The notes under the pieces are model-generated. The model searched no databases. It was not told the origin of the DNA and saw nothing but the letters and a program-made list of their open reading frames with translations. Positions 7,923 to 16,600 of a DNA stretch of 51,782 nt are shown here, piece by piece (position 1 is the first letter of the stretch; the number at the start of each line of letters is the position of its first letter). Position numbers and translations under genes: made by a program. Origin of the DNA: Alectryocaccobium sp964389285 (lineage in GTDB: Bacteria > Bacillota > Clostridia > Lachnospirales > Lachnospiraceae); the NCBI GenBank assembly GCA_964389285.1, contig CAYMCZ010000013.1, forward strand, positions 1 to 51,782. Reading direction: 5' to 3'.

Positions 7923-9734
7923 TTAAATATCCGGAAACATCAGGCAGTCCGCAAACAGTCTTTCATACCCCTCTGCAGCACTCAGTTCCATATAGTCCAT
8001 ACGCCGGGCCAGCTCTTCCAGCTCTCTTTTTACTGTTTTGGAAAGAAGAGCCATATAAGCTCCTGTTTTTGAAGTGTTGCCTACATAAACCAGCCTGTCT
8101 TTGACTGCTTCGGGCAGAATCCCCGCGCCGATAAGGCTTTCGGCGGGAAGGTGGGCGCCGAACTGACCCGCAACCATGACCTTATCCAGTTCTTCAATGG
8201 ATTTTCCGGCCTTTTTCAGCAGGGCAAAAAAACCTGAAAGAACAGCGCCTTTGGCGAGCTGAACCTGACGTATATCCCGCTGCGTTATCAAAAGCTCTTC
8301 AGGCCCGGACACCAAGATAAATTCCCGTTTTTGCCCGTTTGTTCTCAGCATGGCAAGTCTGAAGTCATTTTCGGGAAGATTTTCCGGTTTTTGGAAAACA
8401 CCGCGCTTTGTCACAAGGCCGTGCTTCACGAGTTCCTTTACAACCGCAAGGATACCGCTTCCGCAGATACCGACAGGTTCGGCGTCTCCTATCACCTTTA
8501 GTTTCACACCTTCTTTTGTTATGAGAACGTCTTCTACGGCTCCGTTTGCAGCCCTCATTCCCGAGCTTATATTCATTCCTTCGAGCGCAGGGCCGGCGGC
8601 GCAGGAGCAGCTTATCAGCTTCCCGCGATCCGAAAAGACTATCTCTCCGTTTGTGCCGATATCTATGAACAGAATATTCTCTTTCGATTTTTGAAGCTCA
8701 CAGACATATGCTCCCGCAACGATGTCCGCTCCTATAAATGCGGATACCGATGGCAGGCAGTACAGCCTTGCACCCCGGGCCGCCTTAAGCCCTATGCTTA
8801 AAGCGGGAATGTCTTTTGAGCAAACAAAAACGGGCGCATAAGGGGCTTTCCCGATAGCCGTCGCGTCTATGCCCAGAAGCATGTGCATCATCGTGCAGTT
8901 TGCGGAAACGGCAATCCCGTAAATATTTTCTTTATGAATACCTGCCTGACTGCAGGTGTCTTCTATCATTTCATTTATGGAATCGACTATAACAGTCTGA
9001 AGCTTTTGAATACCTTCGTCTCTGTTTTCGAGCTCATATGTAATACGGGTAAGCACATCAAGACCGAAATGCTTTTGGGCGTTGATCCGGGATGAGCTCG
9101 CGGCCTCCTCTCCGGTATTCATGTCTATGAGGGAGGTAACTACCGTTGTGGTGCCGATATCGATGGCAGCGCCGAACATCACGCCGGCAGTGTCTCCGCG
9201 CTCTATATCCGTGACGGTTTTTCGCCCGTTCGCGTCTTCGTGGATCACGGCGGTATATATGCCTTCCTCAAAATACAGGTCTTTTAAAACCTCAAAAGAC
9301 ACATCCGTATCCGCAAGCTGGTTCTTAAGCTGATCTTCAAATGAAGTCTGATCTTTGAGAGAGGGACGGCATATGGACACGGTCTTTTTGGTTATATCGG
9401 GATCTTTACGGAAATCAGGCATATAGCCTGTCGTGAGAACCCTGTGCGCTCTTTCTTTTTGAAGCAGTTCTATCTCAAGATCGCCTTCGGGAAAAACAAG
9501 GCATGAAAGCCTTACTCCCGCAGCGGCTTCGTCTTCTTTTATATATTTCCTTTCGGTTTCAGTCAGAGGTGCGCAAGAACCCGACAGTATTTTCACCTTG
9601 CATTTTCCGCAGGTTCCTTTGCCGTTGCATGGATTATCCACAAAAATTTTTTCGGATACCAGAATATTCAAAAGGGTTTCGCCTTCTGAATACTCATATG
9701 TTCTTCCTGACGGCACAAGCTTTATTTTTGACAT
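7923..9734 (-). CDS. Corrinoid activation protein, RACo/DUF4445 type (2Fe-2S plus ASKHA)
   Basis: The 603-residue protein carries an N-terminal ferredoxin domain with C36, C42, C45 and C78 (CNGKGTCGKC, then LSC) for a [2Fe-2S] cluster. A linker follows, then the large ASKHA-type domain: AAIDIGTTTVVTSLID near 190, FIDIGTNGEIVF, CAAGPALEG and GICGSG. Family members use ATP to return inactive Co(II) corrinoid proteins to Co(I). It ends 65 bp before the double-cubane gene and begins 3 bp after the MtaA-like gene stops, so it is part of that operon. The likely client is the corrinoid protein encoded at 10771-11427. Confidence 0.92.
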   Translation of the reverse strand: MSKIKLVPSGRTYEYSEGETLLNILVSEKIFVDNPCNGKGTCGKCKVKILSGSCAPLTETERKYIKEDEAAAGVRLSCLVFPEGDLEIELLQKERAHRVLTTGYMPDFRKDPDITKKTVSICRPSLKDQTSFEDQLKNQLADTDVSFEVLKDLYFEEGIYTAVIHEDANGRKTVTDIERGDTAGVMFGAAIDIGTTTVVTSLIDMNTGEEAASSSRINAQKHFGLDVLTRITYELENRDEGIQKLQTVIVDSINEMIEDTCSQAGIHKENIYGIAVSANCTMMHMLLGIDATAIGKAPYAPVFVCSKDIPALSIGLKAARGARLYCLPSVSAFIGADIVAGAYVCELQKSKENILFIDIGTNGEIVFSDRGKLISCSCAAGPALEGMNISSGMRAANGAVEDVLITKEGVKLKVIGDAEPVGICGSGILAVVKELVKHGLVTKRGVFQKPENLPENDFRLAMLRTNGQKREFILVSGPEELLITQRDIRQVQLAKGAVLSGFFALLKKAGKSIEELDKVMVAGQFGAHLPAESLIGAGILPEAVKDRLVYVGNTSKTGAYMALLSKTVKRELEELARRMDYMELSAAEGYERLFADCLMFPDI

Positions 9735-9737
9735 ATT

Positions 9738-10760
9738 TCATTCTCCGGCGGCTGATTTCAGCACGCCCTTTCGGATTGCTTTTATGTTAACAAGCGGAGA
9801 TCTGGCACCCAGTCCGCAGGCCGGCGCAAGTATGCCTGACCCGTTTTTTATGCATGCCTGAGTAAGCGCTATGACCTTTTCTTCGGATCCGAACTCCAAC
9901 GCCCAAGTGCTTACGTTTCCCATAAGTACTCTGCCGGGAAGACATTCCTTTGCCTCCGCCATGGATACGCAGGAATCAAAGCTGAGTACGTCCGAACGGA
10001 TGAGGTTTGCCTGCGCGTACACATTTTTCATTTGGCCGCAGATGTGTACTATGGTTCCCATGGCCTGATCTTTTACCGAATCTATTATCCGATTCAGATA
10101 TTTGACCGTAAATTCTTCAAACAGCTTAGGGCCTAATATCTCACCCGTCCCGCTCGGATCTGAAATCGCTATTATGTCGGCTCCGGCTTCCAGCTGGGCC
10201 TTTGCGAATCTTGTACATTCGTCAGCTATAAACGACATAAAATCATGTGCTTCTTCTTTCTTTTTGCGGAGCTCTCTGTAAAAGATTACAGGCTCCATGA
10301 CAGAGGCGGCAGTGCTGATCGGGCCGGTTATGTTGCCTATTATAGGAATATCCTCAGCCTTGGTTTTCAGAATGTGAATGGCGTCAAGCACAACTTTTGC
10401 GCGTCCCTTGTCAAGCTCCATGGGAGAAATTTTTTTCCGATCCGAGACCGTCTCGATGGCGTAAGCCGTAACGTGGGGTTCATATATCCTGGAACCCATC
10501 GCGACCCGCGCTCCCATTGCTTCGGATTCGACGGTCATGCAAAACGGCACGCCTACATTCTCAAAGCAGCCGTTTGCGTAATTGGCAAAAGCCAGATCGG
10601 CCATTTTTTCGGCATCCGAATGAGCTTCCGGCCAGCTTATGTCCGCTTCGTCCATAAGCTCAGTGGTTATCATATTCATCATTCCGCCGGGACATATTAC
10701 AGGAGCCCTGTCGGCTATCCGCCCGTGCATAACCGCGTTTAATCTTTCTTTATCCGTCAT
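9738..10760 (-). CDS. MtaA/CmuA-type (UroD-family) cobamide methyltransferase
   Basis: The 340-residue protein is a uroporphyrinogen-decarboxylase-fold methyltransferase of the MtaA/CmuA group. The zinc-site signature is intact: VHICGQ and the C-terminal PACGLG. The N-terminal pattern KERLNAVMHGRIADRAPVICPGG is the usual one. These enzymes move a methyl group between a corrinoid protein and an acceptor such as coenzyme M or tetrahydrofolate. In a clostridium, folate is the more likely acceptor, but this is inference. The start chosen is the ATG at 10760, with AAAGGAAGG just upstream; a longer frame to 10799 would overlap the corrinoid gene. It sits 10 bp after the corrinoid gene. Confidence 0.88.
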   Translation of the reverse strand: MTDKERLNAVMHGRIADRAPVICPGGMMNMITTELMDEADISWPEAHSDAEKMADLAFANYANGCFENVGVPFCMTVESEAMGARVAMGSRIYEPHVTAYAIETVSDRKKISPMELDKGRAKVVLDAIHILKTKAEDIPIIGNITGPISTAASVMEPVIFYRELRKKKEEAHDFMSFIADECTRFAKAQLEAGADIIAISDPSGTGEILGPKLFEEFTVKYLNRIIDSVKDQAMGTIVHICGQMKNVYAQANLIRSDVLSFDSCVSMAEAKECLPGRVLMGNVSTWALEFGSEEKVIALTQACIKNGSGILAPACGLGARSPLVNIKAIRKGVLKSAAGE

Positions 10761-10770
10761 AGCCTTCCTT

Positions 10771-11427
10771 TCAGGACATTCCCGTAAGCTTTTTGGCAAC
10801 CTTTACGGCATCGGCAGCGTTTACGGAATAGCCTTCCGCGCCTATCTCTTTTGCGAATTTGGGAGAAATCGGGCTCCCGCCTATCATGACCTTGACACGG
10901 TCTCTTAAACCCGCTTCCTTGAGCTTTTCGATGACGACCCTCATTCCGTCCATGGTCGTCGTCATAAGAGTTGAAAGACAGATGAGATCGGCATCTACCT
11001 CTTTGGCTTTTTCCACAAAAGCGTCAAGCGGAACATCGCGTCCAAGGTCGTACATTTCAAAACCTGCCGTTTCGAGCATTATTTTAACAAGATTTTTGCC
11101 GATATCATGAGTATCTCCCTCGACAACTCCGATAACGGCTTTTTTGCTTTTTTTGTCGCTGCGGTCAGCACCGATGTGAGGCTTAAGCACATCCAGTCCG
11201 GCATAAAGAGCGTCTGAACAAAGCAGAAGATCCGTAACGAAATACTCTTCCCGGTCATAAAGATCCGAGGTTATATTCATGCCCGCGACAAGGCCGTCTA
11301 TCACGCCGTCATAAGCGTCATAACCCGCATCGAGGTATTCGCCAGCCGTTTCGACAACTTCTTCGTCTTTCATTTCAACTACACATTCCGCCAGTTTTTC
11401 AAGCAGTTCTTCTTTTGATCCAGCCAT
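10771..11427 (-). CDS. Corrinoid methyl-carrier protein (B12-binding, MtbC/MtaC type)
   Basis: The 218-residue protein has an N-terminal helical cap domain (about 1-90) and a cobalamin-binding Rossmann domain. The base-off signature GDTHDIGKN gives the lower axial histidine, and GGSPISPKFA lies downstream. LSTLMTTTMDGM is also typical. It should shuttle a methyl group on cobalt between a substrate methyltransferase and an MtaA-type enzyme. It is flanked by UroD-family genes on both sides and followed by the RACo-type activator. A dedicated MttB, MtaB or MtbB substrate methyltransferase is not seen in the window. Confidence 0.93.
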   Translation of the reverse strand: MAGSKEELLEKLAECVVEMKDEEVVETAGEYLDAGYDAYDGVIDGLVAGMNITSDLYDREEYFVTDLLLCSDALYAGLDVLKPHIGADRSDKKSKKAVIGVVEGDTHDIGKNLVKIMLETAGFEMYDLGRDVPLDAFVEKAKEVDADLICLSTLMTTTMDGMRVVIEKLKEAGLRDRVKVMIGGSPISPKFAKEIGAEGYSVNAADAVKVAKKLTGMS

Positions 11428-11460
11428 ATTTTCCTGTTCCTTATAAAAACAAAGTGCCGC

Positions 11461-12339
11461 TTATATAAGCACAACTTCTTTGATAATGCCATCTTTCAAT
11501 ATATAGTCTTTTCTTTTCAGACACGTTTCGCCCGACATGGCGATCTTGCCCACCGTTTCGATACAGCCTTCGGCATAAGACATTTCACGCGAAAGCTGAA
11601 AATCGCGGAGATACGCTTTTTTTATACCTGAGAGCGCAAGCGTGGTTTTCGGACAAAGCACCACAAGGGCTCTGCCTTTCGTTATGCTGACCAGCTCTTC
11701 CAAAAAGCCGCATGTGAAGTCTTTTGCCACCTGTACGGCCATTTTGGGTCCGAGTATATTGACTCCGGCGGAAGAATCGGCATAGCTTATCATTTTTATT
11801 CCGTATTTCAGGGCTTCTTTGGCATAGCAAAGCGCTTCTTCTCCCAGCCGCTCCATTACTTTCTTTGCAAGGGGAGGATCTTTTCTCAGACATCTGTATA
11901 TATGCCGGGGCTCGATAAGCGCATCCATCACGGTAAACGGCCCGGAAATATCTAGAACTACATGCCTGCCCTGATTCTGAAGCGTCTGACAGGCAAGCAG
12001 TACCTCCCTGATCCTGCCTTTTGAAAAATCTATAGCGGGCAGCTCCGCAATATCTCTTATATCTGATGTCAGATACTCTTTTGCCCGCGGACCGGCGCGC
12101 TCGTCGCCCGGCGTTACTTTGCCTCCGAGAGCCTCAGCTTCCACCGTGTGGCAAAAAGGCATTTCACAAAGGCTGCTGTTTTGCTGATCACAGATAATAT
12201 TCGCCAGTCTGACCATGGCATCGGCATAAAGATAAATATCCGGAAACGGAAGGCCGTACCGCCTTGCCGCACGGTTTATATCAACGACGGCATCCGCGTA
12301 TTCGCATCTGTAATCCTGTATCTTATCCAATATCCCCAT
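11461..12339 (-). CDS. Divergent UroD-family protein lacking MtaA zinc ligands
   Basis: The protein of about 292 residues aligns with the MtaA-like neighbour through the UroD fold (FCHTVEAEALGGKV, LDISGPFTVMDALIEP, ADSSAGVNILGPK). It lacks the first 20-25 residues of the family. The zinc motif HICG is replaced by VLCPK, so the histidine is lost, and the chain ends before the C-terminal CGLG cysteine. It therefore cannot form the normal three-ligand zinc site and may be a partner subunit or a different methyltransferase. The start is uncertain: a GTG at 12363, this ATG at 12339 and a TTG at 12330 (AGAGG nine bases upstream) are all possible. It is the first gene of the corrinoid operon. Confidence 0.7.
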   Translation of the reverse strand: MGILDKIQDYRCEYADAVVDINRAARRYGLPFPDIYLYADAMVRLANIICDQQNSSLCEMPFCHTVEAEALGGKVTPGDERAGPRAKEYLTSDIRDIAELPAIDFSKGRIREVLLACQTLQNQGRHVVLDISGPFTVMDALIEPRHIYRCLRKDPPLAKKVMERLGEEALCYAKEALKYGIKMISYADSSAGVNILGPKMAVQVAKDFTCGFLEELVSITKGRALVVLCPKTTLALSGIKKAYLRDFQLSREMSYAEGCIETVGKIAMSGETCLKRKDYILKDGIIKEVVLI

Positions 12340-12374
12340 CCTCTGAAAGCATCCGAAAAACACTTAACTGTTTA

Positions 12375-12404
12375 ATTATCGTTTGAGCAGAAAACATTTG
12401 TCAA
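12375..12404 (-). promoter_or_regulatory. Predicted promoter of the corrinoid operon
   Basis: On the minus strand TTGACA (12404-12399) and GATAAT (12380-12375) are separated by 18 bases. Transcription would begin near 12368, almost at the GTG codon at 12363, so the leader would be very short if that codon is used. Confidence 0.6.
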
Positions 12405-12499
12405 TCATTATAAAATAACCCGATATATCTGCCCCGTATCATAAAAAAATCCTATATCCGTTTACGAAAATCCGCCTTCCCCGCGCCCGTCATTGATTA

Positions 12500-12528
12500 T
12501 TGAAACGTTTAAGTACAAGTGTTATAAT
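12500..12528 (+). promoter_or_regulatory. Predicted promoter of the ybjQ-family gene
   Basis: TTGAAA at 12500-12505 and TATAAT at 12523-12528 are 17 bases apart. A small perfect hairpin CACCAG/CTGGTG lies in the leader near 12562-12576. Confidence 0.7.
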
Positions 12529-12606
12529 AAACTAAATTTATTTAGCGAATCCCGCAGCAGGAACACCAGCCTCTGGTGGAAAAATTATAAAAACGGAGGA
12601 ATATAT

Positions 12607-12918
12607 ATGTTGCTTACAACTACTGAAAACGTACCCGGAAAAAGCTATGAGCTTTTGTCACTTGTTACCGGATGCAGCGTGATGACGAGAAACATCGGCA
12701 AGGATATCGGCGCAGGACTGAGAAATCTGGCCGGCGGCGAGATGAAAGCATACACAGAGCTTCTTGAGAGCTCAAAGAACAAAACCATCGAACACATGAT
12801 AGAGCAGGCCGAAAGGCTCGGGGCTGACGCCATAGTGGCAATTCGTTTTACCTCGTCTGATATTACGCAGGGCGGTGCTGAGCTTATAGCGACCGGAACT
12901 GCAGTCAGGTTTATATAA
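12607..12918 (+). CDS. YbjQ-family (DUF74) protein
   Basis: The 103-residue protein matches the YbjQ/DUF74 family, small cytosolic proteins once called putative heavy-metal-binding and thought to form pentamers. Recognisable blocks are NIGKDIGAGLRNLAGGE and ADAIVAIRFTSSDI. Function is not established. The ATG at 12607 follows a GGAGG site by about six bases; a longer frame from 12493 runs through the promoter and is rejected. It is a lone plus-strand gene set between two minus-strand methyltransferase operons and ends at a strong hairpin. Confidence 0.85.
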   Translation: MLLTTTENVPGKSYELLSLVTGCSVMTRNIGKDIGAGLRNLAGGEMKAYTELLESSKNKTIEHMIEQAERLGADAIVAIRFTSSDITQGGAELIATGTAVRFI

Positions 12919-12929
12919 ACCGCATAACA

Positions 12930-12988
12930 GGGGCTGTCACATTAAGCATGTAAGACTGTTTAATTTAAATGCTTAATGCGTCAGCCCC
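12930..12988. terminator. Bidirectional hairpin terminator
   Basis: GGGGCTGTCACATTAAGCAT at 12930 pairs with ATGCTTAATGCGTCAGCCCC ending at 12988, 18 of 20 positions matching. The loop is AT-rich. It separates the convergent ybjQ-family and UroD-family genes. Its outer GGGGCTG/CAGCCCC arms recall the larger palindromes at 32981 and 42433. Confidence 0.85.
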
Positions 12989-12990
12989 GT

Positions 12991-14079
12991 TTAAATATAT
13001 TCCTGCATACCGCGAGGCATATGCCCTTTCCTCGCGCCTTTTCCATAAATGCAGGCCGCGTTCATGTATGCGATCATATTTTCTTTGGGCGTGCCGACCG
13101 GCGTTGTACATCCGGGAGTCAGCGTGAAACCGCAGGGATTGTCCGCAGCTTCTTTAAGGCACCTTCTGACGTCGGCCTCTATGCTTTCTTTGGTCCCGTT
13201 CCTGAGCACTTCAACAGGAACCACGTTTCCGCTTACGGCAATCCTTCTGCCGTACAGATTTTTCAGTTCTTCCATACTCTCGCAATTATCTACCCAAAAG
13301 CTGTTTATCCCGGCATCCACTACCTCCTGCCACCTGTCGTGAGTAACGCCGCAGATATGTATCCCCGTACCGCCCTGAAACTCATTCATCCTTTCGACCG
13401 ACTGTATCAGATACGGCAGGAAAAACTCATTGAACTGCTTTTTGCTGATCAGGTTTTTAGACGCAAGAGGCTCCGAAAGCATAAACTTTATGCCGAGCTT
13501 TTTATGAAGATCACGGGCGCATTTCACCACATTGTCGGTGCTGTACTGCATGAGCCTATGTATTCCCTCTTTGTCCTTTACGGTTCCCTTCAGAAACTTC
13601 ACGGTGCCTATAAGTCCTGCCGCCGTAGTAAGCGGCCCGGCCATTCCGCTGCCCAGATTACGTTCGTCGCCGTATTTTTCCATAAGTCTTTCAAAAGCCT
13701 CCGTAATTATCGGAAGCCGTCCGTCTTTTTCCACGTCAACAAGCCCTCTGTTTTCCAGCTCGTCTATATTCTCAAAGGCAGGCTTTTCTATTGTAGAAAC
13801 GTCATTTTCCTTATAGCTGAGTTTTGTGCCGAGCGCTTCTATAAGCGTTCGGAGGCCAAGGCCTATACCCATATTGTCGGCGCAGAAATCTTCCGCTATC
13901 CTGGATTGCACCTCCACCATCGTGTCTGCGGAGAAATAATAATCCAGCATTGAGATCCCATACAGCGGGGATATGGTTTCTCCGGCACTTAATGTGGCGG
14001 GGATCCTGTCAACCTCTTCTCCTTTTGCATAGGCCAACGCTCTTTCCTTTGGCGTCATCTCGGGTCTTATCAGCTTCAT
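12991..14079 (-). CDS. UroD-family cobamide methyltransferase (third paralogue)
   Basis: The 362-residue protein has the UroD/MtaA fold with an intact zinc-site pattern: GIHICGV in the middle and LTPGCTTPVGTP near the C-terminus. The N-terminus (TPKERALAYAKGEEVDRIPA) is canonical. It is not a haem-pathway HemE by context, since no haem genes are near. It follows the AEC carrier by 12 bp and that gene follows metQ by 30 bp, so a metN-metI-metQ-AEC-UroD operon is likely. This suggests the imported compound is a methyl donor or acceptor, an inference from position only. Confidence 0.82.
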   Translation of the reverse strand: MKLIRPEMTPKERALAYAKGEEVDRIPATLSAGETISPLYGISMLDYYFSADTMVEVQSRIAEDFCADNMGIGLGLRTLIEALGTKLSYKENDVSTIEKPAFENIDELENRGLVDVEKDGRLPIITEAFERLMEKYGDERNLGSGMAGPLTTAAGLIGTVKFLKGTVKDKEGIHRLMQYSTDNVVKCARDLHKKLGIKFMLSEPLASKNLISKKQFNEFFLPYLIQSVERMNEFQGGTGIHICGVTHDRWQEVVDAGINSFWVDNCESMEELKNLYGRRIAVSGNVVPVEVLRNGTKESIEADVRRCLKEAADNPCGFTLTPGCTTPVGTPKENMIAYMNAACIYGKGARKGHMPRGMQEYI

Positions 14080-14091
14080 AATTAACCTCCG

Positions 14092-15003
14092 TCAGGAAAA
14101 TATCATCATCAAAGGAACGGTTATCACCGAAAAAACAGTGGTCATGGCAAAAAGCTCGGAAGCGTAAACAGCGTCTTTGTTGAACTTCAGTGCGAAAAGG
14201 CTTCCCGTCACTCCTACCGGACACGCCGCCGCAAGCACCATTACGGCCCTGACGGGCGGATCCACGGGTATAATGTGAAACAGCAGCGCTATTGCGCCGG
14301 GTATTAATAAAAGCTTGACCGCGCTGAGCCGATATACCCTCGTCTTTTTAAATGTACTTCTTATATCCGCCTGGGCTATGTTTGCTCCGGCTACGAACAT
14401 GGCCATAGGCGTATTTACGTTTGCCACCATCGCAAGGGGTTCTTCTATAATCTGCGGAACCTGAATGCGAAACAAGAAAAAGAGCACTCCGGCGATAATG
14501 GCTATTATTACCGGCGAAATAAATACTCTGCCGACCGCCCTCAGATCCTTTTTCCCGGACATGGCTATGACCCCGTGAGTCCATAAAAGGAAATTGGCCA
14601 CCGCTACCATAGCCGTCATATACATGACTCCGTCGCTTCCGAAAAGCCCCTGTGCCATCGGTATTCCTATAAATCCGCAGTTGGAATACATAAGCGCGAT
14701 AAGCTCGACACAGGCATTGTCTTCCGTCTGCGAACGAACGACTATTTTAAGTATAATCCATATTATTATAAAAGAAACAAAAGAAAAAAGCGCGGCAAAC
14801 AGCAGTCCGCGCAATATATCATCAGAGTATTCTTTCTGAAATGAGGTAAACAAAAGCGCGGGCGTAAATACTTTCAGAACAAGCTCCGACAGCATCGAAT
14901 TCTGCTCTTTATTAACTATTTTTCTTCTGTAACAGAGAACGCCGATCATGGCGAGTATCGCCATTACTGTCGTTTTGTTTAGAGTTACCAGCGCAAGTTC
15001 CAT
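14092..15003 (-). CDS. AEC-family transporter (auxin efflux carrier type)
   Basis: The 303-residue membrane protein has about ten hydrophobic segments arranged as two sets of five around a polar middle, as in the AEC family. SNCGFIGIPMAQGLFG and the C-terminal AAACPVGVTGSLFALKF are typical family blocks. Bacterial AEC proteins carry small organic acids such as malate, but specificity is not predictable here. It lies between metQ and the UroD-family gene and is probably co-transcribed with both. Confidence 0.88.
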   Translation of the reverse strand: MELALVTLNKTTVMAILAMIGVLCYRRKIVNKEQNSMLSELVLKVFTPALLFTSFQKEYSDDILRGLLFAALFSFVSFIIIWIILKIVVRSQTEDNACVELIALMYSNCGFIGIPMAQGLFGSDGVMYMTAMVAVANFLLWTHGVIAMSGKKDLRAVGRVFISPVIIAIIAGVLFFLFRIQVPQIIEEPLAMVANVNTPMAMFVAGANIAQADIRSTFKKTRVYRLSAVKLLLIPGAIALLFHIIPVDPPVRAVMVLAAACPVGVTGSLFALKFNKDAVYASELFAMTTVFSVITVPLMMIFS

Positions 15004-15033
15004 TGTCAGTTTGAATACCGTAAAAAAATATTT

Positions 15034-15879
15034 TTATTTCCACATGGGAAGCATGGTTCCCTGTTTGTCTGCCTCGAGTACGTCCGCAAGCTCATCGCAC
15101 TGAGCCGCTTTAGCGATATCCTTTGCCCACTGAGCATCGGCATCCTCTGCCCTTACCACAAAGCCTACGCCGTAGTCTTCCATATCATCTGATGTGCAGA
15201 TATATCCCGATGCATCCATGCCGGCATTTACCATATGCGTACCCGCGAGACAAATGGCGTCAACGTCCTCGATAGACTGAGGAAGCACCGACATCTCGGC
15301 TTCGATGAATTTCAGATTTTTCGGATTGTCTTTTACGTCATACTGCGTCGGAACATCCACTGAATCGTCAAGCGTGATAAGCCCCTGTGACTGAAGAAGC
15401 TTAAGTCCTCTTGCCTGATTGGTGGCGTCATTGCAAAGTCCGATAGTCGCTCCTTCTGGGATTTCGTCTATTGCAGTCCATTTGCTTGAATACATCGCGA
15501 AAAGCGGCATGTATGTCTTGGGCTCGACCATAACGAAATCCGTGCCGTTTTCCGCGTTATAACTCAGAAGATACGGCTCATGCTGATAGAAGTTAATGTC
15601 AATGCTTCCTTCTTCGAGAGCCACGTTGGGCTGTATGGAATCGTCAAACACGGTCACATCCAGCTCATATCCCGCTGCCGCGGCCGCGTCTTTAATAGCG
15701 TCCGTCGTATCGACAAGATCGGCGCGCACTCCTATCTTAACCACCTGCAGTTCAGAACCGTAAGAAGAAGCTTCGGAAACAGATACTTCCGCTTCACCGC
15801 CTCCCGAGCTTGCGCATCCCGCCATTACCACTGTTGCCATCATTGCGGCAAACAATGTTCCCAATACTCTTTTTTTCAT
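15034..15879 (-). CDS. metQ: MetQ/NlpA-family substrate-binding lipoprotein
   Basis: The 281-residue lipoprotein has a signal peptide (KKRV then a hydrophobic stretch) and a lipobox-like VMAGC with the cysteine as lipid anchor. The mature part has the NlpA fold pattern: IKDAAAAAGYELDVTVFDD, DINFYQHEPYL and GATIGLCNDATNQARGL. It should deliver methionine or a related compound to MetI/MetN. The ATG at 15879 is chosen because GGAGG precedes it by a normal gap; the upstream ATG at 15891 overlaps that ribosome binding site. No SAM riboswitch was seen upstream of the operon. Confidence 0.9.
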   Translation of the reverse strand: MKKRVLGTLFAAMMATVVMAGCASSGGGEAEVSVSEASSYGSELQVVKIGVRADLVDTTDAIKDAAAAAGYELDVTVFDDSIQPNVALEEGSIDINFYQHEPYLLSYNAENGTDFVMVEPKTYMPLFAMYSSKWTAIDEIPEGATIGLCNDATNQARGLKLLQSQGLITLDDSVDVPTQYDVKDNPKNLKFIEAEMSVLPQSIEDVDAICLAGTHMVNAGMDASGYICTSDDMEDYGVGFVVRAEDADAQWAKDIAKAAQCDELADVLEADKQGTMLPMWK

Positions 15880-15931
15880 AATTTCCTCCATATATTCTGT
15901 ATGATTTTTATATATAAAAGCCCAAAAGCCT

Positions 15932-16600
15932 TTATTTCAGCTTTTTGTATATCCAGTCACCGAAATACTGAATAACCGCTACGAGAACCACGAGTATCGC
16001 GCAGATTGAATACATTATGGTCTGGTTAAAATTCTGATATCCGTAGGTAAGGGCAATGGCTCCGAGCCCGCCTGCGCCGATAGCTCCCGCCATGGCCGTA
16101 CATCCGAGAAGATTTATTATGGCAAGGCAGACACCCGAAATAACCGCGGGAACGGATTCCTTCAGCATGACCTTGAAAACGATCTGCCCTGTGGACGCTC
16201 CGAAAGACTGGGCCGCTTCGATAAGCGCGGGATCAACCTCCTTAAAGGCGTTCTGAAATATACGCCCCATAAAAGGAGTGCAGGCGACAGTCAGCGGAAC
16301 CAGTGCCGCCGTGTCTCCTATGGAACTTCCCACTATAAGCCTTGTAAGCGGAATAATGGATATCATAAGTATTATAAACGGGAACGAACGTATGGTATTT
16401 ACGATAAAATCCACTACGCGGTTTAGCACAATATTCGGTTTCAGCCCGCCTTTTTCGGTAAGAACAAGCAGAACTCCGATGAAAAAGCCGAAAATTGTTG
16501 ACAGAATGCCTGCTATAAGCAACATCTTTAATGTTGCCAGCAATGCCGGAAGGACAAGCATTTCACATATCTGCCAAAACGAATAATTCTTTAATGCCAT
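15932..16600 (-). CDS. metI: MetI-type ABC transporter permease
   Basis: The 222-residue inner-membrane protein has five hydrophobic segments and the MetI-type coupling region with AAQSFGAS. The blocks TIRSFPFIILMI, FMGRIFQNAFKEVDP and GAGGLGAIALTYGYQ are diagnostic for methionine-family permeases. Its start shares one base with the end of metN (TGATG), so translation is coupled. It works with MetN and the MetQ lipoprotein. Confidence 0.93.
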   Translation of the reverse strand: MALKNYSFWQICEMLVLPALLATLKMLLIAGILSTIFGFFIGVLLVLTEKGGLKPNIVLNRVVDFIVNTIRSFPFIILMISIIPLTRLIVGSSIGDTAALVPLTVACTPFMGRIFQNAFKEVDPALIEAAQSFGASTGQIVFKVMLKESVPAVISGVCLAIINLLGCTAMAGAIGAGGLGAIALTYGYQNFNQTIMYSICAILVVLVAVIQYFGDWIYKKLK

